This document shows, in pieces, positions 1 to 11,208 of a stretch of 64,000 nucleotides of DNA. The position numbers and the translations under genes were made by a program. The DNA is from Lutjanus erythropterus (lineage: Eukaryota; Chordata; Actinopteri; Lutjaniformes; Lutjanidae), in assembly GCA_020091685.1 (NCBI GenBank), contig CM034606.1, positions 13,439,695 to 13,503,694 on the forward strand. Reading direction: 5' to 3'. The notes beneath the pieces were generated by a model, which saw only the letters and a list, made by a program, of their open reading frames with translations, made no database searches and was not told where the DNA came from. The stretch's first letter is position 1; every line of letters starts with the position of its first letter.

Positions 1-1174
1 GAAATACACTTGAAGTAAGCCCTCTGCAGCAAGCATAGTTCTAGTCGATGTACTGATCTGAACTCTTCGATTCGGCTTCTCTCAACCATTAAATGTCCCT
101 GTGTCCATTGCCTGTGAATTTCAGTGGATATATTCAGAAAAAACACTGACCAAGATCTTCATATAAGAAGTTCTTCATTTAGAAAAGTACTACTCTGAAA
201 ATAAGCCTAACCTCACAACTCATCCCTTTATCATATATATTTAGAAAATTTAACTTAATTAGTACAATTAAGTAATTAGTTTTTAATATTATGAGGTTAA
301 AGATTCTGTGGATGACATGTAGCACAGTGTCCTGGCTCTGTTTACAAGACATATAAACCAGTATGCACAGGTGGCAACAGGTGTGTTACAGTCATTTTTA
401 ATGTCTTTTCAGCAGACATGATTATCATTAGGCTTTATACCCTACAGATACATTTTTTAAAGATATTTTCATCACAAATTCCTCCCGCAGTGACGGCTGC
501 ACTCTCCGTCATCTGGTTTAAAACAGGTCGAATGATTAAACAAGCCGTTATTTATGAAAGTCTAATCAGTGCAACAGACAAGTAAAAGGACATCAGTAAT
601 ACTCTCAAGGGTGTCTCATTGGAAGAGTCTTCTTCACAACAGCAGCTTGTTCTGTTCTGTTAGGTTATGCATCACTCCTACTCCTGCACCTCATTGGATT
701 GTTCACAAACATTACAGGAATTAAGGGTGCTGCGTTAACATCGCTGACGATAACCATGATATTTAAAAATGGAATACTAATATCATAATAATAACAGACA
801 TAGGATAATATTGTATAAATAATCCAGGACCTGTAACACACACTGTATGCTCTTGAATAATTTACGTCTCTTCCTGTTCACGTGTTTTCTCCCTCACCCC
901 ATACACACACGTGTAATTGCACTTTCTATGTGCTTTTGCACAGTAATGGTTACAGACCTTCTCTCCACCTCGTGTTGTGAAAATCTGATATCATGACAAC
1001 CCTAGTGCGAATGAAACAATGCTGAGGGAGGGGCGAGGGACAAAAAGGTTTTCTGCATGCAGAACAGGGTTAAATCAATGTGAGAGGGTAGTGTATTACA
1101 ATCAATACAAAGGCAAAGAAGCATGGAGATGGAAAATATGTATAGAAGAGTCGTAAATCTTAATTTGCACCAAC
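1..1174. other. Non-coding: probable intron of the abhd12-like gene
   Basis: No exon-like reading frame was found on either strand. The last recognised abhd12-like exon ends with a splice donor at 1174 on the minus strand, and the next exon, which should carry the glycine-aspartate-serine stretch after the DYRG motif, is not seen here. The stretch is therefore read as the 5' part of a large intron whose next exon lies left of the window. It is AT-rich, without clear tandem repeats. Confidence 0.5.
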
Positions 1175-4100
1175 CTCTGTAGTCAGGCACCAGCACGTGG
1201 TAACCAAGTGCACTCAATACCTGTTGACACACAATGCTTATTTATCATAAGAATGGCTATTGAGACTTTCATGTCTTTATCAGCTCTCCAAAAGATGAAT
1301 ATGTTTGTGTTGGTGATCACTCACTTTTGCCACTCCCACTCGATGAGTGGCTGCCCTGTTGGAATGATTCACAGACAACACGTGCCAATAAATAGGTGCT
1401 TTCCAAAAAACAAACAAAACAACCCAAATGAATATGTCTAGCTGTGTGGCACTTTCACTCTCTGCTTCTGCAGCAGCCAACTGTAATAGAAATGAATTAT
1501 TTATCGTACCTTGTGCCTGTGTTCCCATGAAGATATATGAAAACTGGACTGCCATCGCTTAAACTGTTCTGGTACCACGCCAAGTCCTTCCCCTGTGCCT
1601 CTTTGCTCCGACTTTCAGGGACAGTGTGCCTTGAACGGTTCAAAACAATACACTAGCCTTTTTATATCTGTGCTCGAAAAATGAAAAAAGTGTTGAACTT
1701 GAGTTGTACCCACCATACGCCGAGGGAGATTCCTTCCTCTGGTGATAAGTACATGTTGACGGTGTGATCAAGGGAGAAATCAGCAGGTCGGCTGAGGTCA
1801 ACAAAGAACGGCAGCCTGACTACAAACAGGAGAAGAAGAGATGTGGGCCCTTTTTTGTGAGTAACTTGAGGATTTACAGTACTTCCGAGAGGCAGAAAGG
1901 GAGTTCACTTACTTCTGTAAGTGTAAACAAGGTGCTGGATTAATGCAGGGAGTATTTTGAGCGAGAAAGGTGCCAAAACGAAGATAACAAAGAAGGCAAG
2001 TAAGCCTCTTTTCAGCCACCATCGCGACCTGAGAACAAACAGACAAAGAGAGAGAAAACCAGTGTGACTACTGCCCATCCAACCATTATCTTACGTGTCT
2101 TATGTCAGTAGAGTAACTCAAATATGCTTGGTTGCCAATTTTACAACTAAGTCAAACAACAGACTGTAGTTCACGTCTCTTCTTGTTATCTCATTTCAGC
2201 TGCACCTTTGCTCCATTTCAGCTGGATGACTCAGCAACTGTGAGCCGCTCAAGGTGGAAATCACGAATTGCTTTGCTGATTCGAATCACTTCATTCGACT
2301 CACTTCAAAGACTCAGAGTCACAGATGGTGTAATTTGTGATGTCATTTTCTTTCCTAATAAGCAAAGTAGTCGCATCACTTCAAATGGGCTTCAGTGTGT
2401 ACGTTAAAACATAGGCAGGTTCATTTATTCATTTTACAATGTAGGGCTGTATGATGACATTAGACCTGCAACAATTAATTGATTATTAATTGACTATTAA
2501 ATTAATTGCCAACTATTTTAACTATTGAGTTATTTTTTAAGATGATTTCAAATTCTACAATGTTAATATTTTCTGGTTTCTTAATTCCAGTATGACGGTA
2601 AACTGAATATCTTTGGATTGTGGACAAACCATTTTCTGAAATTTTATGGACCAGGCAACCTATCGATTAATCAAGAAAATGATCGGCTGATTAATCAACA
2701 ATGAAAATAAATGCAATAAATGAGATAGTTGTACTTCCCTTTGCACTACTCAATAAAACAAACGAACAATATATATACAAATATATAAAGCAAATTGGTG
2801 AATAAATACAAAGTTATATAAAATATAATAATATAATATAATATAATATAATATAATATAATATATATATATGGTGGAGTGCTGAGGATAAATTTAGGAC
2901 TGTCACAGCATGAGGAAAGAAGCTGCTCTGTCGTCTGTGTATCCCAGGGCTCAACAGTAAGGATTGCCTGATTGCCTGGGGCAAGTAAAATGCCACATTA
3001 GGCTGGTAAATCCAGCAACTAACTTGCTCAGGTCAGTGGTAAAAAAGAATTAAACATATAATTTATAAGGAGTTATAATTTGTAAGAAGCAAGAGCTTAC
3101 TGCTGTCATGATAAGGAATACTTTTAGTCCCTTTTACAACCAAACTCAGCTGGCTTGCTGCAGTTGATAATGAGTAACATCACTTCCCAACTAGATGCGA
3201 CCCAAGTAAACAAATGGCTCATATACAAGCAATGTTGCAGTGGCGCCTTTGAGATTCCTTCTTCTTTAGATGAGTAAATTAGGTGTCTGAGTTATTTATT
3301 CTATAGCTGTACTATATATATTATAAATAACTGAATTTTCTAAAATCAGACTTTTTTCTGTATAGTTGGAGGACAGTTCACTTACTTGTAGCTACCAAAT
3401 GTTCCCTTTTTTCTTTCCAAACCCTGTCTGTTTTGAGAATATTCCTACAAAAAAGCTCCTCTGGATCATATAAAAGGTGCTGCGTCTTCTCAACCACAGT
3501 AATTAGTCTCTTGTCCTCCCTTTCAACTGCTTTGATGAGGGGAAACCTAAACGCCAAGGATGTCACGTTGATTTTAACCAGATAAAATAGGTCGGAGGTG
3601 TGTGAAAACTTTGCTGAAATAGAGCCAGGGCGAGCTACTTTTCAAGCAAGCGACACGTTGCCCAGCCTGTTCGCTGATGTGTGCAGCAGGTTAGGACGTC
3701 CTCGATTAGGAAAACTGAAGCAATGAGCCATTCCCTCGCTTGCTCGTTCGTATCGCCTCTAGTCAGGAAGTGTTGTGAGCTTTGACAGCTGTGCTTGATA
3801 ATATTTTTTTCCTTTTTAAACATTTTCTATACAGTTATTCCTTTTTCATCCTGAATTATTTACCACCAGTGCATAACAAAGGTATTTATAAAACAAGCAA
3901 TAAATACAAACAAAACAAAACAAACAAACTTAAGTTGTCATATTGGTATTGGGAGGATGTAAGTGAAACTGTAAAGAGGAATCAGCTCTGGATGAACTGC
4001 AGAAATGGAGACCAGGTATCATGGAATAGTATATTTGTCATATAGGGTTGCTGTGAGCTCTTCTAAATTTGCATGGTCTGTTAGCAGATTGAGCCCTTTC

Positions 4101-6709
4101 TGGTTGAGTAATATGTTTTTTGGATACAGTTAATGCATTTAGAGTGCAGGTTTGGAGATGCTATACAGCTGTGAGTGAGGAGAGCTCTCCTAAAAGAGCG
4201 GTGGAAGGAGAGAGAGGGATGCTGAGGTTGAGGACCTTGGAGAGCTGACCGCCAAACAAAACCACCGTACCGGTGTGCAGAGCCAGAATGCATGAAAGTG
4301 ATTGTCTATTGCAGAAGGACAGTGTATGCAGGTGTGCAATGTGTGTTCTTTAATATTGCTATGGTTACAAGTTGGATAGCGGATGAATTTCACACCATGA
4401 TTTTAAAGCACACCTGCTGGCCAATCAGAGACGAGTATTTACCCAGACTATGGTGTAAAGTCTTTAATATCCTTTGACCCTACTCGCCCTACTTTCCACC
4501 TCAGTGCCACTCATGTACATGGGGGTGTGTGTCTTTGCCTCCTTTTTTCTAAAATCATCAATCAGGTCTTTGGTTTTTCTGACGTTGAGCAGAAGGTTGT
4601 TTTCTGTGCACCATTCTGCAAGATTGTTAATTTCCTCCTGATACTCCTCCACATCAGTAGTACATTTTGTGTGCTGCTAGTCCAAGCTGTCACACTCAGT
4701 TAAGTACAACTCTAACCAATACAAGCACTGCACATAAGGTTAATGGCTCTGCAGCTTTTATTTATGACAGAGCCGTCAGATTATGATGTTTCTGTGGCTT
4801 CCACTGGCATTTTATGAGGAAGTAACGTAGTGTGAATCACAGCTGAGCTGACAATGGATCTTTCAGTCACCAGTGAGGGAAGCTCCTCTGCTAAAAGCTC
4901 CTGATTCAGTCAGTGATAAGAGTGATTCAGTATCCTTCACTTGCACCACTGGTAAAGATTTGCTTGTGGGCTAGACGAGCTAGCTACTGAACACCTCGAT
5001 CAGGTGCACCAAGGGAGGGGGGAGGAGGATGAGAATTTAACTGATGATTTGTGGCAAAAAGAAGAATCTGCACTTCCATGTAGTCTCACTGAGACCTACT
5101 GGCATGTACCAAGCTGTTTCACACATGTTCTCCCAGTATGTGGTTTCAACATTAATATGAAATATTAAATCATGGGAGAGAAGAACTGAATAATCTAATC
5201 ACCAAGGCAGGCTGTCAGTCTTGACTCCCTAGAGGCAAGAGCAGAAAAGAGGATGCTATTCAGACTATTGGCAATTAATGGACAATACATCCCACCCCCT
5301 CCATTAACACTCTAATCAGCCAGAAGAGCCCTTTTAGTCCAGGACTGATTTCTCCTCACTGCTCGAGGGAAATGTATAGGAGGTCATTCATTTCAGCAGC
5401 CATCAAACTGTCGCCTCATCTGTCCAGAGTTCACGCTTTTACTTTATTATTAACTTCCAAGTCTTTTCTTGAAAAGCTCACACCAGGTTTTAATGAATGC
5501 ACAACTGCACTGCGATGTAAGGCAACCTTTCTTTTACTGAACAACCACTCTGCAGAGCAAGAGTCTAGTCATTTTTACCATCATTTTTACAACTGTTATG
5601 TTTTACATTTACAACCCAACTCTGAATATGAAGATAATAATTCAAGACTTCTACTAAAGTTTAGAGATATTCACAATTTTTCAGAATATTTCCAGTCCTC
5701 GACTACAAATGTTCAAATTTCACGACACTTACAAGAATTACATACAGTAGGAAGTTCTTTGTGCCCATTAAAGTGTCCACTAGTGTTGTTTACCTGGTTA
5801 TGAACACACATTTACAACATATTCCCTACTGTCATAGAGGAGTAAACAAATGATGACATCCTCAAACTGTTTGTTTTGTCCACAACTCAAAAATATTCAG
5901 TTTACTGTCAGAGAGGAGTCAAGAAACCATTAAATATTCATATTTAAGAAGCTGAAATCAGAGAATTTGGACTTTTACTTAAACCAATTGCTTAAATTAC
6001 TTAAACCGGCTGATTATCAAATTAGTTGACGATTAATTTTGTAATCGACTAATAATCTATTAAATGTTGCAGCACTAAAATACAGTAAAAGCATGCAAGC
6101 ATGCTGATGTGGTCCATGAGAGTTTCAGAGTTAGGTGGACAGACCTTATGAAGAAATGATGATTAACCTATTATCAATTTAAATGAATTTAATAGTCAAT
6201 AAACAATAAATAATCATTGCAGCCCTAATTGGTTTGTTTGTTGTTGATTGACTGATTTATTAAATGACAAAAATGGTGAGGCCATGAAAATAAATTGTGC
6301 ACGGTATTCTGTAATCTGATTACTGCACTATTTTTCTGTAACTAATGAAATACATGCATAACCTTATATGTATACATATAACGTCTGTTTCCCATGCTAA
6401 TAAATCTAAAGCCCCTTTGACCTGAATGTAATAACCATACTGGATTCTGATCTCTAGCTGATCAGGAAATTCATGGTAATGAAGACATCATATTCATAGA
6501 CAGAGCCTTTTTTCTCATCACAACCACATCTGCACTTTTAAATCACCTGCAGTGAGTTAACAGTGATTTATTTCCCCACGGAAGCCAATAGTAAATGAAT
6601 TGCATGTTAGCTAGCTAACTCACTGTGTTCTCTCCTTCTCCTGGATCTTAGCAGGCTTCTTCGCTCCACCGGAAGAACCTTGTTGTTGAACGACCCTCTT
6701 CCTCATCAT
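1175..6709 (-). CDS. ABHD12/ABHD12B-like alpha/beta-hydrolase, 5' six coding exons (partial)
   Basis: Six minus-strand exons join in frame: 6624-6709, 1913-2028, 1714-1819, 1510-1629, 1325-1355 and 1175-1220, all with GT..AG introns. The start is the first of two adjacent ATGs (MMRKR). The N-terminus is short, basic and glutamine-rich; exon 2 gives a hydrophobic segment (about residues 38-55) read as a single-pass membrane anchor. Then come HTVNMYL, GVWHTVP and the strand-loop YLHGNTGTR (the HG oxyanion region), followed by LGYHVLVPDYRG, all hallmarks of the ABHD12 branch of serine hydrolases. ABHD12 proteins hydrolyse lysophosphatidylserine and monoacylglycerols at ER-facing membranes; activity here is inferred from family. 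The catalytic GxSxG serine, Asp and His lie beyond the left edge. RAATHR and HTVN fit ABHD12B better than ABHD12, but the paralogue call is uncertain. Exon 5 is only 31 bp. Intron 1 (4.6 kb) carries LINE and MITE debris. Confidence 0.85.
2455..2705. repeat. Interspersed ATTAAT/CGATTAATC-rich repeat
   Basis: This stretch has the phrases 'gcaacaattaattgattatt' and 'cgattaatcaagaaaatgat', the same vocabulary as 5815-6230 and 48750-49630. It appears to be one family of old non-coding interspersed elements, probably a non-autonomous DNA transposon, in intron 1 of the abhd12-like gene. Confidence 0.6.
2814..3000 (-). mobile_element. LINE 3' end with (ATAAT)n tail
   Basis: On the minus strand a short open stretch reads RRQSSFFPHAVTVLN, resembling the last residues of L2/CR1-type LINE reverse-transcriptase ORFs. 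It runs into a pentanucleotide ATAAT/ATATA microsatellite at about 2820-2875, the usual 3' tail of these elements. It is 5'-truncated and non-functional. Family assignment is by motif memory only. Confidence 0.55.
3378..3641 (-). pseudogene. MADF-like exon remnant
   Basis: An 87-residue open frame on the minus strand, with no ATG, contains RLITVVEKTQHLLYDP followed about 20 residues later by VWKEKREHLVATS. The spacing of LI..V, LYDP and the tryptophan resembles the MADF / Myb-SANT-like DNA-binding fold common in fish gene families and PIF/Harbinger-associated proteins. The frame ends at a good splice donor (AA|GTAAGT after 3386) in phase 1, which does not match the phase needed by abhd12-like exon 2, so it is not an alternative first exon of that gene. 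It is most likely a decayed gene or transposon fragment; an exon of an unrecognised gene is less likely. Confidence 0.3.
4464..4655 (-). mobile_element. LINE reverse-transcriptase fragment (non-LTR retrotransposon)
   Basis: A minus-strand open frame reads EEINNLAEWCTENNLLLNV followed by KTKDLIDDFRKK and a segment ending in VKGY. This is the recognisable WC..N.LLLN..KTK..I.DFR block of reverse transcriptases of fish LINEs (L2/CR1-like clade). Only about 60 residues remain, so it is a dead 5'- and 3'-truncated copy. It sits in intron 1 of the abhd12-like gene. Confidence 0.75.
5815..6230 (+). repeat. Interspersed repeat, same family as 48750-49630
   Basis: Phrases such as 'cctcaaactgtttgttttgt', 'ttcagtttactgtcagagag' and 'atattcatatttaagaagct' recur at 49170-49600. 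The stretch closes with ATTAATTTTGTAATCGACTAAT-type palindromic AT-rich sequence and 'ttgcagcactaaa', typical of an old fish MITE. No coding capacity. Confidence 0.7.
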
Positions 6710-9557
6710 GAAACTTAAAAAATAAAATGCACTTTAATATAAACTCCGACGTTTGGTCCCTTCCAGTAGGTTTTCTGACCCTTGGTCATCGGCTAAAAAA
6801 GTTTGGTCTCAACTCCACCTTATCGCTTATAGGAAGGGGAAGTGCTCAGGATTTTTAAGGTAGCACTGTTATACTCGTGTAAAGTTTATTACACAATACG
6901 TGTTACACATGACGCCACCTTAAACAAACATAAGGACGAACTTTTCAGTAACATGTCAGACTGTTGTAACGGTGAGTCTGCGCTGTTGACATTAATGGTC
7001 TGCAGCAGTACGGTCAAGGTAGAGATGAGTGACATATGAAACGTATGGCTTGCGGGCTGGAAGCGGTCCGTCAAGGTCTAAACCCGGCCCACTGGATCAA
7101 AATTGTAGTGAATTCATCAATTCCAGACCAGAGTACAGTTCTCTGAAAAAAAAGGGAAAAAGAAAGAAAGAAAAACAACAACAATAATGACAAGCACTTT
7201 TCAAAATAAAATTACAGTGCTTTCCACAGAAGACTCTAGATTAAAAAATTTCCACTGCCCAGTGGGGCAAGTAAAATCAAACAAACAAATAATTAATAAC
7301 TAATAGAACTTTGCAGTCATTCTAGCTCATTGTGAAACCTTAATAAAGTTCTTTAATAATCCAAAGACAACATTACTCTGCCAAAACTTCCCTCTCGACT
7401 GCAGGAGGCAGCGCTATGAAAAACAATTTCTGAAAGGGGAACGCACTTCTGCTGTTGGAAAAAAAACCTTCAGAAGAGCCAATGTCCTCAGGTCCCCTGA
7501 AACACGTATTTCTTGAAACTCTTATAGAAAAATCAAGAATAACACATACAGTCCAACTTGGTTCAGCTAGAATTGAAGTTGACTGAGATTTGAGCAGAGA
7601 CAGTAAACTGAGGTCTGGTCTGGAGTACAGCACACTGCAGCGAAACTGTTCAGGAGTCTTCTTTTATACACTGTGGGGCTCCTCCTATTGTGGAGCTTAA
7701 GTTTTAGCAGTTTACTAGGGTTCCACCCTATTTCACAAACCAAGGAATTTGACACCATTTTTTTATGAGATGTTTCATTAAATTGTTTTTTTTTTCTACC
7801 ATTGTTTCTGTGACCCAATACACTGCGGCCTGTGGAGTTTCCAGTCATAGCTCCCTCCACTGGTCATTACACATACACCATGTATTTTACTCCACCAGTA
7901 TTTTCAGGGGTTCCTTTAATAGTTAAAATAAAAAATAGATGACTCAGGGCCTTTAATACCACATTAACTTTTTTCATTTCAAAAGACAAAATGTGTCTGC
8001 AGATTCAAACACACTGCTTTCATTGCAATGAACGACCTGTACCTAAATATTTCAGCTGGCACTATTATCATGATATTGGCTATTTGTGTGTTTTTTTGGA
8101 AATTATGCAAAGGTGCTAATAGGAGAAAATAACAAAATGTCCAGCAAATAGAAAAGCTGCTCCTGCGGAATGGTAATCATATATTAGTTTGCTTATATTG
8201 ACCCTTTAAAAATTTTTGTATTGGTAAGGTTTTGCCCACTCAGATGGTACTGACCCATGGACTACAACTCTGGATATGATCAGCACCACTTTGAAAATAA
8301 GAGAGAGGAAAGAGAGGAAATTGTGCCAATTTTGTATTGACTTTGGAAACAGGAATGAGCTACTGTAATGATGTCAGCTGCATAATTATAACATAATTTG
8401 AGTAACGCTATTGCCTCTCACAAACTACTTTGCTGGCATCGGGGTGGAGGAGGGAAAACATCAGGAGAAGAAGTGTGAGGCTGTTCATTCATGTAGTCTA
8501 TAATGGAGAGATCATTTTCCCAAGAAAAACTGTACCCAATGACGGATGAAAGTGGAAACAAGTCTTAACGTGTCATTATTCTATAGTCATTACACTGTGC
8601 AATCAACATCTGCTTCATTATGATAAATTAAAGCAAGAAAGTTGTCTATTTCCACTTTAAACATACTGAACATTAAGCAAAATATTGTCAAAACAGCTTC
8701 AGTAGAAAATAATCTGAATCAGACGTCTATCTTAAAACAAACCCTGTTGATAAGACAGTGCCAAAAGGTTTGATCTGTAAATGGGTTGTAAGGCAGGTAA
8801 TACCTTAACTTTCTCTATCATTAACTTCCACTTCAGTTGGTGTTGTATGGTGATGTCCCCTTTACTAGACAGTGGAAGTATCTGGAAAATCACCAAGTTG
8901 TTTGAATCATAAAGAAGTAAAATACTACATTATTGTTCCATTCATGATTATATACATATTTTGTGCTTTTTTTTAAGATCAGCTGTGATCTGTGGAACTT
9001 AATGCACAGTTAATGACAGCAGACTGACTGAAATTAGATTTTTTTTTCAGAATGCACTTATTCTTCTTTTAACTAAAAAAAAGGGAACTATTTTTGTGTG
9101 TGGTTATTTATAGGTTATTATACAACAGTTTTTTGGTCGAGCCCACTTGAGATCACATTGGGCTGTATGTGGCACGAAGTAAAATGAGTTTGACACCTAT
9201 GAAGGAAAAGTCAGAGTAAATGAGTGACTGAAAAGTTTAATGAGTATGAAGACTGTTACTCATTCTAGGACCTATTAAAATATCAAAAGAGGGAATGTCC
9301 TTTGGTAACACGGTGTTCAACCTTTCACAGTTCAAGCGACTTGGAGAATAAGTGCCAAAGAGCTGAAGAAGTTGTTCTCACTGAAGCTTATTCATTCATT
9401 TTCAGGTGAATATACACTAATGAAAACATACCTGTGAATATTATATCCCATTTCTGCCATAATCGGCCAGGAGAGGTTACGGCTCAGCTGAGGAGGACGC
9501 CATTAATGTGCACATCCCACGCTGTCACAAGCACGAGCCTCTTGTGCTTGAGTCAGA

Positions 9558-10190
9558 GGTGGGAACTAATGAAGCACAAACATTTTGTACTACGTTTTAG
9601 TAGATTTTTCATGTATCTGTACTTCATTTTTCTGACAACATTTTACTTGTACTCCCTATATTTCTAACGCAATTATGTGTACTTTCTACTCATTTTCAAA
9701 ACAGGCTTTCAACAGATGGATTTCAACCTAAATGGATCGGACAATGACACACTGATGTAACAAGACAAAAACAACGTAAAAGACGTAAAAAGACATTACA
9801 AGATGAAAAACAAAAATGTATGTGATGAGACAAAAATGGGGTAAAATCACGTAACATCATGAAAAACACCAAAAAATGTCAAAAATTTGCAACAAGATGA
9901 AAAATTACTCAACCACGTGGTAAAGATGTAACGAGACAAAACAACAAAAAACAACGTAACATACGTAACAAGACGAAAAATGACATAAAAGATTTAACAA
10001 GATGAAACGGACAGAGAGGGAGACTTGACCGCACAGAAAGATGAACTTCAGCGGGAGGGAGACATTTTACTTTTCTATTCTGAGTACATTTCAGAGCTTC
10101 TACTTTTTCATCCTTACCTGAAAAAATAAGTTGAGCCAGTACTTCTTTTTGTAAACAAGTATCTGAACCTCCTCTTGAGTAAAGAATGTG
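9558..10190. repeat. Interspersed repeat with CAGAGGTGGGA end, split by a minisatellite
   Basis: The left part has a CAGAGGTGGGA-type beginning and the pyrimidine-rich TTTTACTTGTACTCC wording. The right part has 'gagcttctactttttcatcc' and 'agtacttctttttgtaaaca'. Similar wording is found at 55555-56520. The two halves flank the degenerate tandem array at 9755-10010. Confidence 0.5.
9755..10010 (+). repeat. Degenerate A-rich minisatellite
   Basis: Irregularly repeated words 'gtaacaagac', 'aagacgaaaaa', 'acgtaaaagacgtaaaaaga' and 'agatgaaaaac' recur many times over about 250 bases. The unit is roughly 20-25 bp and heavily mutated. No reading frame of interest. Confidence 0.65.
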
Positions 10191-10720
10191 TGCTTTTTCC
10201 ACCTCTGGCTTGAGTGCAGTGCAGACCTTGGGTCACGCAGCAGCCACCTGACACCTCTCTGTCTATAGCTGCTCCATAGGTGACCAATATGCAGGAGCAA
10301 TTCTACTGCCAGAACCTGACAGATCAGTCAGTTTATGTACAAGCATGTCACTCTGATTAAACCTCACTGTTTCTCAGGAAACACAACATTTCTATCAATC
10401 TTCGCATCAAATTATAACTTTTTTTCTGGCATGAAATCTGATGTCCAAGTCTGCAGCACGTTGGAAGCATATGCTGAGTATTGAGTGTCTGGTAGGATTT
10501 CCATTACTGGGAGCAATATGTTTTATATTTGTGGCAGCAGTAACAGTGGTGGTGTGTTTGGAATAAATAGCAATCTAATCCTCCCAGGGTATAAACAGGG
10601 GGAAGAACTGCCTGGGAGGTTAACATGAGCAGCGATTATTGCATCAAGCCTGACATGTTTTTCGCTAGCATAAAAAGTAACACATTCAATTTACAATCTT
10701 TTCAAATACTTCACATCTAC

Positions 10721-10726
10721 TTTATT
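10721..10726 (-). terminator. mocos: Candidate polyadenylation signal for mocos
   Basis: TTTATT on the plus strand is AATAAA on the minus strand, about 480 bases beyond the tentative mocos stop codon. It is the nearest canonical signal noticed downstream on that strand. Support is positional only. Confidence 0.3.
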
Positions 10727-11208
10727 GCACACAAAGCTAGGCGAAAATCTCATTCATTTCCCATCAAAACAGGCTCGGATAGAATAAAATCTGAATGCTT
10801 TGGTATGAAAAGGACATTTGAGAGGACAAAAACCACCAGGGGTGCACAGACAAAGAAAAGGGTGGCATCTGTAGAAACTCCCAACAGTCTTTGACAGGTG
10901 ATGTTTAGGACGTGCAGTGCAGAAATTACAGCTAAGGACAAAAAAGGGTGTCACCAAAATAAATAAAGAGGGTGATACATATAAATACTTCAAGAAGTGT
11001 GTGGCTCCGGTTGTACCAGGGACCCAGCAGAGAGGACACTCGCTGTGGTGGAACCCTCTGGTAGCTGATGGCTCAGGTAGACACCAAAAGTCACCTAAAA
11101 ATGTATAAAATAAAAGACAGAGTGATTCATCCTTGCATGCACAGGCACTTCACCCATTCACCATCACCACTACACACACAGCTTCTGCAGGAACAAGCAC
11201 AGACTGTA

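Larger units (their letters stand above)
6710..10690. other. Intergenic DNA between abhd12-like and mocos
   Basis: No supported gene. The first few hundred bases are the upstream side of the abhd12-like start. Around 9120-9205 the phrase 'gggctgtatgtggcacgaag' followed by 'gagtttgacacc' resembles the end of a hAT-type repeat. From 9380 to 9470 there is a fragment related to the 39391 repeat family. The rest is AT-rich and old-looking. Confidence 0.5.

Noticed and set aside
2814..2996. Possible small protein gene
   Set aside because: The C-terminal end is a translated ATAAT microsatellite and the N-terminal part reads like a LINE ORF2 end.
5372..5803. 143-residue plus-strand open frame, the longest without introns in the left part
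   Set aside because: No recognisable family, mixed composition, and next to a repeat; looks like chance openness in intronic DNA.
7567..7860. 97-residue minus-strand frame
   Set aside because: No motif recognised; likely part of an old non-coding repeat.
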